NCBI GenBank assembly: GCA_050084985.1
Contig: JBITNC010000001.1
Coordinates: 208,072,001-208,136,000, forward strand
DNA: 64,000 bases
Direction: 5' to 3'
Origin: Nageia nagi
Taxonomy: Eukaryota > Pinophyta
The first letter of the stretch is position 1. Each line of letters opens with the position of its first letter. The position numbers were made by a program, and so were the translations under genes. The notes beneath the pieces are model-generated. The model was given only the letters and a program-made list of their open reading frames with translations. It ran no database searches and had not been told where the DNA came from. Below, in pieces: positions 1-11,662 of the stretch.

Positions 1-1
1 T

Positions 2-1549
2 GAATGTTTTGATGAAGCTATGCAGGGTGATACACAGATTAAGTGGGAGCATGCTATGAAGGAGGAGATGGACTCCTTACTTAAGAATCAAACTTGGAGT
101 TTGGTTGAGCTTCTAGAGGGTAAGAAGGCACTTACTAACAAATGGGTGTACAGGATAAAGGAAGAGGTAGATGGGTGAAAAAGGTACAAAATAAGACTTG
201 TGGTAAAAGGTTTTGAACAGAAAAAAGGTATAGATTATGATGAGATCTTTTCTCTAGTTGTTAAAATGACCTCGATTAGAGCAATATTGAGTCTTGTTGC
301 TATTGAAAACTTGTTTCTTGAACAATTGGATGTAAAGATAGCTTTCCTTCATGGGGATTTGGAGGAGGATATTTATATGCATCAACCCAAAGTTTTTGAG
401 GTCAAAGGTAAAGAAGGGTATATATGTAAATTGGAAAAGAGCTTGTACGGTTTGAAGCAAGCACCTAGGCAATGGTATCATAAGTTTGACACTTTCATGA
501 TAATAAATAAATTTGTAAGATGTCAATCTGATCATTATGTGTATGTAAGGAAGACAACAAATGGCAACTATGTAATCTTGCTTTTATATGTGGATGATAT
601 GTTGGTAGCAGGATCTAGTATGCAAGATATTGTTGATCTTAAGGAAAAGTTGGCTAATACTTTTGAAATGAAGGATTTGGGTGAAGCTAAACAAATACTT
701 GGAATGAAAATAACAAGAGATAAACAAAACCACTTGCTTAGACTAAGTCAAGAAGATTATATTGATAAGGTTCTTAAAAGGTTCAATATGAAAGATGCAA
801 AATCTGTAACTACACCATTGGCAAAGCATTTTAAACTCACCAAACATTTATGTCCTAAGATAGATAAGGAAAAGGAGTACATGACTAAGGTTCCTTATGC
901 TTCAGCAGTTGGAAGTTTAATGTATGCAATGGTGTGCACTAGACCAGATATAGCACAAGTAGTGGGAGTGGTTAGTAGATTCATTAACAATCCAGGAAAA
1001 GGGCATTGGGAAGTAGTTAAATGGATCCTTAGGTATTTAAAGGGTACTTCTCATTACTCTTTATGTTTTGGTGGATCTAATTCTTGTTTGCAAGGTTATG
1101 TTGATTCTGACATGGTAGGTGATATAGATGGTGGGAGAAGCACTATAGGATATGTGTTTACCATTGGAGGTACAACGGTGAGTTGGATTTCAAAGCTCCA
1201 ACAGGTTGTGGCTCTCTCCACTACTAAGGTAGAGTATGTTGCGATCACGGAGGCAAGTAAAGAATTGATTTGGTTAAAGAGATTGATGGAGGAACTGGGA
1301 AAGGTGCAGGAGGATGCGAAGCTATGGAGTGATAGCCAGAGTGCCATTCATCTTGCAAAGAACTCAGCCTTCCATTCGAGAACCAAGCATATCAAATTGA
1401 GGTATCACTTCATTAGGGCAGTGTTGGAGGATGGTTCAGTCAATTTGGGGAAGATTCACACATCTCAAAATCCTGTGGACATGTTCACAAAAGTTGTTAC
1501 AAAGGAGAAGTTGGGCTCTTGCTCAACTTGGATTGGTCTTAAGGAGTAA
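2..1549 (+). pseudogene. Copia pol C-terminal half: reverse transcriptase and RNase H
   Basis: Reverse transcriptase copies the element RNA and RNase H removes the RNA template. The reading frame runs from base 2 with one in-frame TGA at 176-178, just before the KRYK.RLVVKGF start of the RT palm. YVDD, the RT active site, is at 587-598. RNase H follows with its acidic residues visible in GYVDSDMVGD, STTKVEYVA, WSDSQSAIHL and NPVDMFTK, and the TKHIKLRYHFIR stretch typical of copia. From 200 to 1549 the frame is open (449 codons). The N-terminal domains are outside the window. The TGA sits where a Ser or Arg codon is usual, so the copy is likely dead though otherwise well kept. It is the best preserved RT in the window. 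Confidence 0.93.
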
Positions 1550-1609
1550 AGGCCAAGATGAGAAGCTTTTGACCCTTGTTGCAGAGGAAGAAGTCTCCAA
1601 GTGGGAGAT

Positions 1610-2144
1610 TGTTAGAAAATGGAGACTACAACTGGCTAGAAAATAGAGAGCAGTTTCTTTCTAATTTTTTAGTTGCCAAGAAGCCATGACACCTGGTTAT
1701 CAATTATAGAAGGGTTGGGGGTTACCTAACAACCTTCCTGATCCAACTTGGGTTTAAGTTGGGTTAGTTTGTACCTATAAATAAGAGGCTTGAGTTGAGG
1801 CATGTAGTATTATAGTTTTGACAACAATTATGAAGTAGATTGTGATTATTGAGAGAGAGATTGTAGTGAGGTTTTGTTGTAACTCCAAAGTGAAGATTGT
1901 AGCAAGGTTATGCTACCAGTTTGTTTCTTGGAGGACTTTCAAGAATGATATGTAAAAGGGTTGAAAGCTTCTCCATGGATGTAGCCTACATTGGGTGAAC
2001 CACGTTATCTCTTGTGTCTCTCTTTGTGTGATTGATGTTCATGGTTATTTGATTTCAGTAGTATGCTTTGAATGTTGTTTCTTTTGCTAAGGAGTAAGAG
2101 AATTATTGATGCTCTTGCTTATATAAACTTATTAAATCCTAACA
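1610..2144 (+). repeat. Copia 3' LTR (535 bp)
   Basis: It starts TGTTAG and ends CTAACA, a perfect 6-bp terminal inverted repeat. A PPT (GTGGGAGA, 1601-1608) lies just upstream and a TATA box (TATAAATA, 1776-1783) inside. The five bases after it, CAAAT (2145-2149), are the expected target duplication; the other copy is outside the window. Confidence 0.92.
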
Positions 2145-2620
2145 CAAATGGCATTACCTTGTAGCAAACATTGCCCCAAGGAGTTATAAAGTCTATTTTA
2201 TGTTGATAAATTTCCTTGATTTTGATTTGATTATATCCTAAAAATCCATCCATAAATGATAACATCTCATAACCTTGTAAACTATTAATGATCATATCTA
2301 TGTTGGGTAGTGGAAAGTCATCTTTCAAACATGCTTTATTGAGATCTCTAAAATTATTACATACTCTAATTTCACCTATATGATTTTTCACCAAGACTAA
2401 ATTGGCCATACATTCTAAAAAATCAATGGGCCTAATGAAGCCAACTTCCAATAATTTTTCAATTTCCTTCTTGACTAGTAAAGAAACTTGCAAAGGTATC
2501 TTTCTTGATTTTTGCTTTATAGGAATGGCTCCTTTGTCAAAAACCAAGTTATGTACTATAAAATTTCCATTTAATCTAAGAATATATTTCTATGACCATG
2601 CAAATAATTTAGAATAATCA
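2145..2620 (-). pseudogene. Gypsy B reverse transcriptase, N-terminal part
   Basis: Minus-strand translation shows the fingers and palm of a Ty3/gypsy RT: KPIKQ-like entry, GFIRPI, a degraded CVDYR block (RVCNNFRDLNKA), DDFPLPNID, the first catalytic block LSFMDGFLGYNQI, and ITPWGNVCYKVMPF. The gene then stops at the copia LTR, between the Phe and Gly codons of the usual MPFGL motif. The frame is open from 2547 down. Above 2547 a weaker continuation up to about 2620 is in other frames. The YVDD block is outside the window. Confidence 0.9.
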
Positions 2621-3379
2621 TGAAAGGATTGAATCACCTCATTTTGCAAAGGTTCCTTAAGGAGCTTACCCATTTTTAAGAGTTATGATGTCTCTTGAGA
2701 ACTAATGTTAACCTCCTCTATATCTTCATTCAACCAAGTCATATTTGATTTTTATGGTATGGGAAATAGAAACTCTTCTAATCCTTTGATTTTATCTTCT
2801 ATAGATTCACCAAAGCAAGCGTGTACATCTAGATGATGTTTATGAGTCCTCTTTTCATGCCTAGCTAGATATTTAATTCTAGCACCCATAGATTCTAAAA
2901 AAGCATAATCATTCTCAAACAAGTATATAGCATTTATTACATCTTCATAATCTATTTCATATTAAATAACAAAGCAATTTTGATAATCTCTTACCTATTC
3001 ATCTTCTTGTGTTAATAACAGACAACTAGCCTAACCATCATGACCATCTCCATAATAAGGAATGATGCAACATTTGTTTTCCTCTATGATTTCCTCTAAA
3101 TAGGACCATTGGTAGTCTTCATGGAGCCTAGAGGATTTCTAGTAGTCCTTTTCTTAAGCCTCCTACCATCCATCCAAGTATCTCTTTGGATTGATGTTGT
3201 TAACATCTATGATGGTGTACGAACCAAACCTAATATCCTTAATGTTAATTCTCTATAATGTTTTTCTATAAATTTGATCATTCTTAGCTAATATAGTCTC
3301 ATCTTATGAATCATATGGAACAAATACATCAAGGATAACATAATTTCATTACTTTGTTATCTACTTATTTGCTTCTACC

Positions 3380-3730
3380 TTGTAAATATTTTCTTTAGAA
3401 TAAAACTTGAAACATCTATGCAAAGTGGATGCTACTCCTTCTATGTCCTCTATCCAAGGTCTTCCAAGAATGAAATTAAAATAAGGTTTTCAATATTTAA
3501 TGTAGAAGAGGATCTAAAGTACCTTATTTCCTACTTTGATTGGAAGTGTGATGATTCCTACACATTTATTTATAACACCATGAAACCCCTTAACTCTCAT
3601 GGTAGTCTCTTCTCTTGGAGGTAATAAATCTAGATCAAACTAAGAAAGCAAGTGATTGGTGGTAATATTCAAAGCTACCCCACCATATATCAATTATCTC
3701 TTAACTATATTTCTAAATATATTTACTTCA
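3380..3730 (-). pseudogene. Gypsy B aspartic protease remnant
   Basis: The minus strand reads LIYGGVALNITT, then TMRVKGFHGV, ITLPIKVG, and LGRPWIEDIEGVASTLHRC. This is the plant gypsy protease pattern (DGG...N near the start, GRPW..D...STYH near the end). The catalytic Asp of the DGG motif is read as Tyr, one base away from Asp, so the enzyme is dead. A frame change falls near 3500. Between the protease and RT (2620-3380) only a degraded linker rich in Asp and Glu is seen. Confidence 0.8.
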
Positions 3731-4199
3731 ATAAATAATGGTGGATGTAATTGAGTTACATCCTTACTAGTTCTTTCACTAGGTTGAAAAGTGATAACAT
3801 CTCCTTTACTCTAGATTTCTACCTTTTTTGCAAAAGTAGTAGTTGAGATGTTCATATATATATTTAACTATTCTTGAAAATCTAATTCATAATTTCCTTA
3901 TGAGGTTCTAAAATTTGAAGTAATTCAAACAAACTAACCTTGGCTTATGTATTCTTGAGTTGCTCAATGAGGTCAAAACTTCTTAGGTCTTTAGGAAGCT
4001 CTTTTTTCAAATGTGACTGGATCTATTGCTACTCTAGGTCTTCCTCTTGTAAGTTCTACACATACTTCTTCATGGATAATTACATTGGTATGTTGTTCTT
4101 ACCCTATACCTTTAACTTTTGTAGGACACACATAGAATCCATCCTCTATGAGCCTCCATACCAATTAGTGGCATGCCCCTTGGTTTGATGATTTTTATA

Positions 4200-5152
4200 G
4201 TATCTTTCTTCCTTGCACCATGCTAGCCTCTCTACTAACTCATCTTCCTCTCACTTAGGTAAGGCTATAATAGTTCCTTTGCCATTAGATCTTTCAAGAT
4301 AAACCTATAAGGTATAAGAAACTTTATGAATTTTCTATCTTTCTTTTCATATGCTTTTTTTTCTACATGAATTGATTTATCTTTCTTTGGTGATTATGGT
4401 TACTTATCCTTGGCCCTAAGCTTATCATCATCTTGATACTTCACAAGCCCTAATTTCACAAGGAATTTTTCTTTTTCTAATAGCTTATAATGCTAGATAT
4501 GTATAATAAATGACATAATATTGTAAGGATAATATGATAACATCCTTGAAGATATTATTTACCTCTTTTTCCATGAGCTTAATTTTGATTTTTTGCCATG
4601 TCTTCTTGAATTACATTACAAATTTTTTAAAATTTTCATTATTTTCTTGCCTCATAGAACATATATATGAAACCATGACTTCATGCTTTATGTTATGCTT
4701 ATACTATTCCAAAAATAAATTTCTCAATTCTTGAAATGATGTAATTGACCTTTCAAGTAGAGAATAGAACCATTCATGAGCCTCTCCATCCAAACTATGA
4801 GGAAAGAACTTCACCTATAATTTAAAATCCATACTAATTTTGAGCTCACACTCATGTTTAAACCTTTACAAATGTCTCCTAATCTCTTACTTCCCATTGA
4901 ACTTATAAAACTTGGGATCTTTATAATTTGATGGTGACATGCATAAATGGATCTCATCACATAGAGGGCTACCAAACTCAATTGAATCATTTGGTTGAGC
5001 TGATCCTCGCGCTAAATGTGATCATTATTACTTCCATCACCATGGCTAGCTCTTTCATTAGGTGTTTCTAGTCCATCATGTTGAATATCTTCCAAGAGCT
5101 CATCAAGATCTCTTCTTGAAAGACTTTGTAAGAATAATCTTAACTTATCCAT
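4200..5152 (-). pseudogene. Gypsy B gag remnant
   Basis: Gag forms the particle shell. The likely ATG is at 5152-5150, followed by LRLFLQSLSRRDLDELLEDI. A retrotransposon gag (capsid) domain is recognisable at about 4690-4950 from DPKFYKFNGK, KFFPHSLDGEAHEWFYSL and ITSFQELRNLF. Several TAA, TAG and TGA stops interrupt it. The region 3730-4200 is a gag-protease linker without a clear domain. The start is supported by its position about 90 bp inside the primer-binding site. Confidence 0.82.
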
Positions 5153-5227
5153 GTCTAAAACAACTCACCAAGTAACTTATTAGTCCTAACTAAAACCCTA
5201 AGGTTTTAGCACAACTACTTATGTTTC

Positions 5228-5242
5228 ATGTTGGGTTCATCA
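5228..5242 (-). other. Primer-binding site of element B
   Basis: The minus strand reads TGATGAACCCAACAT three bases inside the LTR. The same position in the family at 10.9-27.5 kb reads TGGTGAACCCAACAT, so the first TGG is TGA here. It marks the LTR/internal boundary and links B to that family. Confidence 0.7.
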
Positions 5243-5245
5243 AAA

Positions 5246-5974
5246 TGTTTACAAATATAATGTATTCAAGAATGCAAATAAATGAATACCTATAGTCTTG
5301 AAGAGCAATTTATAACAAGAAAAGTTGATATAGGAGATAATGAATAATTGGAATTGAAATGACATCACCAAATAAGACTAAGTTTGTATACTTACCTCAT
5401 GGAATGTATTTGATATTGAAAAATGAAAAATACTGATTAAACCTTGACAACCAATGAAGTTTGCACCCAAAGTTATGGAGAAAGAATATCTAATGAGAGG
5501 GCTGCAGGTGATCTATTACATGCTCAAAAGGAGCATTGGTGGTCTATTTCATCTATAGAGGTTGATGGTCTTTGTTAGATTATAGTCCATTCCAAACCAA
5601 ATTTGTGCCTCCACATGAACTCTCAATGATCTCAATTTGATACTCAAAAGTTAACAATAATTAGGATGTTCACATAAAGAAGTACAAAAACCTAGCCTTG
5701 AATGGTGGTGTTAAGAGAAACCTAAAAGACTACTATAATCAAGACTAGATATGGGATCATGTATCTCCTTGATGTGGACTTACTATTAGATCCCTATTTA
5801 TAAAAATAATAATATGCTCTACTCCTTAGGTTAGTGTGTACCTACATAAACAAGAATATAGTAAGTCAATGATATATATTGACCATATGCAAGATATCAT
5901 TAATATTCTTGAACTAGGTGTATATCAATACAGGCATATATTTTCTAATGTATTAATTTAAATACATAAATCCA
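5246..5974 (-). repeat. 5' LTR of element B (about 0.73 kb)
   Basis: The inner edge (plus-strand TGTTTACA at 5246) is set by the primer-binding site. A minus-strand TATA box (TATAAATAGGG) is near 5797-5807. The outer edge is approximate. The size agrees with the 0.68-0.72 kb LTRs that share this primer-binding site further right. Confidence 0.7.
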
Positions 5975-5980
5975 TTTTAT

Positions 5981-7690
5981 TTGATAATATTTTTGTTAAA
6001 GGAAGGGTATCCATTTTTTTATCACTTGGATATGTCTAATAGTGTGGTAAGAAACTATCCCACTTATGATAAAGAGTTATTTTCATTAGTTCAAAGTGTT
6101 AAAAAATGGAAACATTATTTGGTGGGTAAAGAGACAATAATACATATAGATCATCAACCCTTATAGTATATTCAATCATAATCTAAATTGTAATAATCAA
6201 GATATTTTTATTGGGTGGGGTTTTTGAAACAATCTCATTTGGTGATTAAGTATAAAAAGAGTACACAAAATAAGAATGATGATATGTTGTCTAGACCACC
6301 TATTGTAGTTGCTAGTATAATCCTAAAAAATAGCTCTTTATTGTATGAAGGTTATAAATAACAATATGTTGATGATCCTAATTTCTAAAGTATCTATCAT
6401 AGATTGAGTCTTAGTAATGCAAATGGAAATATTGACTTTCACATGCATGTTGGATTACTTTTTCATTTAGGCAAGATTTGTATTCCTAATGGTGATAGGA
6501 ATGATATTATTAGGGAACCTCACACTTATCATATTTCAAGGTACTTTGGTGTTGGAAAAACTCTTTCTAGTTTGTAAAGGTATTGTTATTTTTATAAAAT
6601 ACAAGAAAATGTATCTAGGTATATAAGAGGATGTATGTTATGCAGTGTTAGAAAACCCAATAACAAGAAGCTTGGTCTTTATATGCCATTATCACTTCCT
6701 ACATGACCATGGAAAAGAATTTCTATGGATTTGTTAGAGGTTTTCCTATTTCCAAGAGAAGATATGATTATTTGTATGTGGTTGTGGATAGATTACTAAA
6801 ATGTGCATTCTAATTCCATGTAAAAAGACTATGATAGGTCAAGAGATAGCTAATATTTTCTTTACTTATGTGTGGATATATTTTGGTCTTTTTAATTCCA
6901 TTATTTTTGATAGGGATTCTAAGTTTCTTAAAAAAATTTAGACTTATTTGTGGGAAAGGATGGATTCTAAGTTAAAGAGGAGCATAACTTTTCATCCATA
7001 AATAGATGGGTAAAGTGATGTGGTAAATAGGAAAGTGGTACATATTTTATGAGGTTATTATGGTAAATATCCTAAGACTTGGGATGAACATTTGTGTCAT
7101 ATATAACATGCATATAATTATACTTTACACACTTCTACTAATAAAGATCCTTTTGAGACATATTTTGGTTATTTTTCAAAGTCACCTTTTGATATGGCTT
7201 TTGCTTCATCTAGTAATGGAGATTCCATTCTTCATAATGAAGAAGAGCAAGCTAAAAATTTTATTGAGAGGATAAATTTGATACATCAAAAGGTACAAGA
7301 ACAATTATAAAATAATAAATATAAGTATAATTATAGTATGATCATCATAGAGTGGATCATAAGTTTTAGGTTGGGGATTAGGTATGGCTTCATCTTATCA
7401 AAGAAAGACAACATGAGATAGGAGAAAGTTGAAACCAATAAGGTATGGATCATTCACTATTATTAAATAAATTAGTAAAATTCATTTTATTTAGATATTC
7501 CACCTTATATGTAGATTTATTCCATTATTAATGTTGATAATTTAAAGTTTGCATGTATCAACTTTGGTTGCAAAAGATGCAGGTATTATGTTACCATCAA
7601 TTAAGGATTTAGCCCTTGAGCACATGAGTGTTTTACTTGAGAATGTAGTATTAGAAAATAAGAAAATATAATTTCAAAATTGTGAATATG
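5981..7690 (+). pseudogene. Gypsy A RNase H and integrase, with a possible chromodomain-like tail
   Basis: RNase H is seen from NYPTYDKELFSLV and HYLVGKETIIHIDHQPL to KKSTQNKNDDMLSRPP (5981-6300). Integrase follows: an HHCC zinc finger (6440-6660, CMLCSVRKP), SMDLLEV near 6725, FDRDSKF near 6910, and FHP.IDG.SDVVNRKVV near 7010, where the third catalytic residue is Asp instead of Glu. ETYFGYF and FDMAFASSS follow at 7150-7210. The tail (about 7560-7780) reads LALEHMSVLLENVVLENK and later WWFAVDQVREFYPHL, similar in layout to chromovirus C-termini. At least eight stops, mostly TAA or TAG for Gln, plus a few shifts, show that it is dead. The open stretch at 7060-7275 is out of frame with integrase. 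Confidence 0.87.
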
Positions 7691-7834
7691 ATATGTGACA
7701 TATAGTATTTAAGGTCCAACATCCTCATATGGATTGGTGGTTTGCAGTTGATCAGGTGAGGGAGTTCTACCCTCACCTCATTTTGACATCCTAAATGCTT
7801 TTGGGATTAAAAGCTCTTTCTCAGTTGGGAGGAA

Positions 7835-8812
7835 TGATACAAAATTTGGATATTATTAATATTTATCATACTTTAAATCATTTTATTTATTTTTTCTTCA
7901 ACTTGATGATGATTTTTTCATATCAAGAATTTGATTCAATTTGAGGGAGATATGTGATTTCTAAGTTTGAGTATTTTTTTATTAAAAAATATAAGAGGCA
8001 AAAAAAGAAAAATAAAGTAATTTTCAAGTTCCTCTTTTTATTTATATTATTATATAATATTATATAGTTCATTTTTCTCTTTTTAAAACTTTTTATATTT
8101 CATGAAATCGAGTTTGTGATCAAAAGTTATTGCATTTTGAAGTTTGTAACTTTTTTAATGAAATGGGGGTGTTTGGGAGGCCAAATTATGAGGGGGCATT
8201 TTTTAGGCTAGATTACAAGCTACCAAGTGGAACCATATTATTGGATCCACCCTATTTAGTTATTTTTTCAATATTTTAAGGTTTTTAAATATATATGGAA
8301 TTATTTTATTAGTTGTTAAAGTTATTTGTATACCTATTAATACTATTATCCAAAGAGCATGTATTTTCAACTTTGAAAGGCTATTTTGAGAAATTGGCTA
8401 AAACATTTGAGACCAAATTTGAACTATATCAATATGGTAATAATGGGTACCTATAAATAATTATTCTTAGGTTACTTCTCATCATAAAATAATCCAAATT
8501 TAAGCATATCTTTCTCTTATAAAAAGAAGGCAATTTGGAAGTGTTTGGGGAGAAGAATTATGGGGAGTTGGAGTGTAGTTTTATGTATGTTTCAAAGTTG
8601 TGGTGTTTGTGTGAATTTAATTAAAGGTGCTAAAAGATTTTTAAGGTCATTTTACATAATTTAACCCACTAATTGAAGAGATATTTTATTTTTGGATGTA
8701 TCCCACACCGAGTGAACCAGGGTAATTGTATTGTCTTTATGTGGTGTGAATTTCATTCTTGTTTGGTTTTGCACATGGTTCCATTTATAATTCTCTAAAT
8801 TTTTCTATAACA
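7835..8812 (+). repeat. 3' LTR of element A (about 0.98 kb)
   Basis: It follows a purine-rich TTGGGAGGAA (7825-7834) and starts TGATACAAAATTTGG. A TATA box (TATAAATAA) is at 8452-8460. The right end is taken at ACA 8812, which is the least certain point since no second LTR is present for comparison. Confidence 0.68.
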
Positions 8813-9900
8813 ATAATTTAATTTAATTAAGTGTGAATTTATACTCAAGAAGGATTATATTTAAAATTTAATCTTTTAAATTATGGATAAATCAATTATA
8901 AATTTAAATTCTACAACCTTCACCAATATTCTTCAAGAAGGCTACTCCATAAGAGCTTGAGTAATAAAATGCATATCTCTCTCTTAAATGTATTGATACT
9001 ACCTCACCAAATGTAGTAATTGTAGAGACTAAGAATTACATAATAAAATATAGTTTTAGAAATGCAATGATACTAGGATTTGCTCAAACTAATATATAGA
9101 ATAGGATCATGTATTATTGAACAAGATACATGAATGATATAAATATAGTTCATGGTATGTAGAGATCCTAGAATATATAGAAAATGTACCATTTAAGCAT
9201 GTAATACATATTTTTATTACTATAAATATAATTACATACTAATCTAAATTCAACCCTATATATGTGCATCAATATGCAATCATCTTTTCACTCATCAATG
9301 CATAAAATGGATGCATGAAAGAGCCCAAAGGTTATTTAATAAAGTGATCCATAAAAATATAGTCTCATGAATTACAAATATGCACAAAGTAGGTTTCTAA
9401 AAAGGTTCTAGAGTATTTAATCATATGTAATTGCTATATATTCATCCAAACTTTGTAATCTTTACCAACATTCTTCCAATGTGTTCCAATGAGGAAGCTC
9501 TAGAAGAATATATGGACTTCCATAAAATAATAATAATAAAAAAAATTATCAAATATTATACTTAAATATGGCTTAATAAAAATATATTAAATAATACACA
9601 AGGATTATGAATTATGTGATAAATGAATCATTGAAATGCATTCTTTGGAATTGAATGATCATTGGTATATGATAAAATGGATACACTAAAAGGAGAGGAA
9701 TGGATTTACAAGATGCATAATTCAAAAATTATTTCATAGACTACAATATTAGAGGATGTGCAATTCATGGTTGTAGAAAGTATTCCCATGGAATTTGGAT
9801 ATATTAGGGTTGCAAATATTTTAAGAATGAATGTTATTTTATTATTCCTAGGATTAATTATATAAATTCATATCATAAATACTTTAATAACATAATTAGG
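8813..9900 (+). other. AT-rich sequence without a recognisable gene
   Basis: No open frame of note, no LTR edge and no domain was seen. A short similarity between 8920-8950 and 9460-9490 (ACCAA.ATTCTTC) hints at an old duplication. Confidence 0.5.
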
Positions 9901-9918
9901 TCTTATTTCATTATTCAA

Positions 9919-10520
9919 ATGATGGATTATTCTATTTGTAATAAGGTACATATACTTTATTGGCATAATAAATCTTATTTTATTATTCCTAGGACTGGTT
10001 ATTTAAATACAAGGATAAATCAATCTACATTCATTACTGACCAACTTGTTCATCCAAGCTATGTTGATGAAGTTTTGAATCACATTAATGAAGGACTAAT
10101 AAAACATGAATTAAGGAGATATATATATATATGTTTAACCAATGCTTAATAGGAATGCAAGAATAGAGCAATAAATTATGATAATCCTTTTATTAGGACC
10201 TAAACATGTTACATCTCATGCATCCTATTATCCATTCAAATGTTGATGCTAAATTGGGTATAAAGAAAGATATTAAAAAATTGATGAAAGTTAGAAGATA
10301 CTTTGATGTAGCTAGATTGATGTTTACTATAGAAAATATGCTTTGCTAGAAGGAAACCTAAATAAGGTTTAGAGAGTAAACACATTAATAAGAGATATTG
10401 ATAATAAGATACATGAAACTCAAAGGTTTCAAACTCAATATTGGTTTCCTTCATCATCTTTCATACATGCAACTTGCCACCATGAGGACAGGGGAAACTT
10501 TTAGTAGGTGAATCAATGAA
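9919..10520 (+). pseudogene. Decayed ORF, unknown family
   Basis: Three plus-strand blocks in different frames look like one protein: 9919-10149 (FITDQLVHPSYVDEVLNHIN), 10206-10346 (NVDAKLGIKKDIKKLMKVRR and YFDVARLMFTIENMLC), and 10387-10490 (IRDIDNKIHETQRFQTQYWF then HATCHHEDRG). Stops within the blocks are TAG and TAA, as in other decayed genes here. I do not recognise the family. It may be an extra ORF of a retroelement or a transposase fragment. The 27-base word TATTTTATTATTCCTAGGA-like occurs twice, about 141 bp apart (9835 and 9976), a sign of local duplication at its start. Confidence 0.4.
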
Positions 10521-10557
10521 CCTTAGCTATAAATCAAGATTATAACATATATTATTT

Positions 10558-10561
<4 letters not shown>

Positions 10562-10602
<41 letters not shown>
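10562..10602. repeat. TA microsatellite
   Basis: An uninterrupted TA tract of about 40 bp. Confidence 0.95.
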
Positions 10603-10603
<1 letters not shown>

Positions 10604-10745
10604 AACTCCCATTCTATACCACCACATCATATAGGAAGCTAGCAATGTGCACTCATTTTTTTATTCAATATAATATCGATATTTCAATACTTTTCATTAC
10701 ATTAGGAAATCCATTCCTATTTGAAATATATATTCCTACATTTAC

Positions 10746-10920
10746 ATTGGATCCTTAATACCCATAATTTATTTGGATCCATCCTACCTATAACTAGTTT
10801 GGATCCATCCTACCTATAACTGGTTTGGATCCATCCTACCTATAACTAGGTTGAATCCATCCTACTTGCAACTAGGTCAATTCCATTCTAACTACAATTG
10901 GATTAGATCCATCCTATTGA
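10746..10920. repeat. 26-bp minisatellite next to LTR1
   Basis: Units of the form TTTGGATCCATCCTACCTAT-AACTAG start at 10772, 10798, 10824, 10850, 10876 and about 10901, with a weaker unit at 10746. The first three full units are nearly identical and later ones diverge. The array ends exactly where LTR1 (TGCCTAAAAT) begins. Confidence 0.9.
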
Positions 10921-11595
10921 TGCCTAAAATAATTTATTAATTATTTAATAAATCATATTTTATAATTATTTATATAATAAAATAAATAATTACAAATATC
11001 AATATAAAGTTGATATTACAATGCAATACCATGTGCTAAGATCAATGACATATCATTTATTATGGTTCATATTTTAAAGTATTTGCAATATCACAAAGAT
11101 TATGTTTTTGTTGTAAGTAACCTTTCATTCCTTTCTATATCATTATAGGTTATAAATGGAATATTTTGAGGTTCAAATCCTTATCATATATCTCTGATAA
11201 GTTGCTATCCCATATCATCATACATTTGTATCTTTAGATGCTACACATATGAGAATTTGTTATGATTTGAGCTTTTGTTACTTGTTATATCATATGCACA
11301 TCCTAATTCTAAAAGTTTTAAGGAAGGAACACCATGTGTCTTCATGATCCAAGGCATTATATCTTAAGGGAAATGAACTTTTATCTAGGTAATAGAATAT
11401 CTTTATATGTTCACCCTTGATCTAGTCTAATCTTCTTCTTATCTATGTTATACTTTAAGGATTTTATATATCTCCTTTATCAAAATATGTGTACACTTTT
11501 TATATATTAATAATTTTATAATTTAATAAGTATCATATTATAATTAGGCTTATAATTATTATGTTTCTTCATTGATTCCATAATTTAGGGTTTAC
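10921..11595 (+). repeat. LTR1 of the non-autonomous family
   Basis: It starts TGCCTAAAATAATTTATTAA and ends GGGTTTACA, followed by a degraded primer-binding site. It aligns with LTR2, LTR3 and LTR4 over its length (AATAAATCATAT near the start, the TATAAAT box, and the CTCTGATAAG-TTGCTATCCC stretch). It is the most diverged copy. Confidence 0.82.
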
Positions 11596-11662
11596 ATATT
11601 AGTAAACTTGATATTTATTACACACCCAGATATTCATTATAAGAAATCATTCTTTAGGATTC

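Larger units (their letters stand above)
1..2144 (+). mobile_element. Ty1/copia LTR retrotransposon, 3' half
   Basis: The segment holds the end of a copia polyprotein (RT then RNase H, the copia order), a purine-rich tract and a 3' LTR. The RNase H and the GTGGGAGATTGTTAG PPT/LTR junction resemble the Tork/Tnt1-type branch; this clade call is from memory of the family. Gag, protease, integrase and the 5' LTR lie before the window. It lies inside the RT gene of a minus-strand gypsy element. Confidence 0.93.
2145..5974 (-). mobile_element. Ty3/gypsy element B, 5' part, minus strand
   Basis: Read on the minus strand, the order is 5' LTR, primer-binding site, gag, protease and the first part of RT, which is then cut by the copia insertion at 2144. 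The rest of pol must lie left of the window. All coding parts are broken by stops and shifts. The right edge (about 5974) is inferred from where element A coding similarity resumes, and may be off by 20-30 bases. Confidence 0.85.
5975..8812 (+). mobile_element. Ty3/gypsy element A, 3' part
   Basis: The element carries the end of pol (RNase H, integrase), a possible chromodomain-like tail, a PPT and a 3' LTR. Its gag, protease and RT are missing on the left, where element B begins, so B probably inserted within A's RNase H and the rest of A lies left of the window. Confidence 0.82.

Noticed and set aside
1096-1347. 83-codon minus frame
   Set aside because: Complement of the copia RNase H coding region.
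7060-7275. Open frame of 71 codons on plus
   Set aside because: It is out of frame with the integrase (KYPKTWDEHL, ETYFGYF), which reads through this stretch in another frame.
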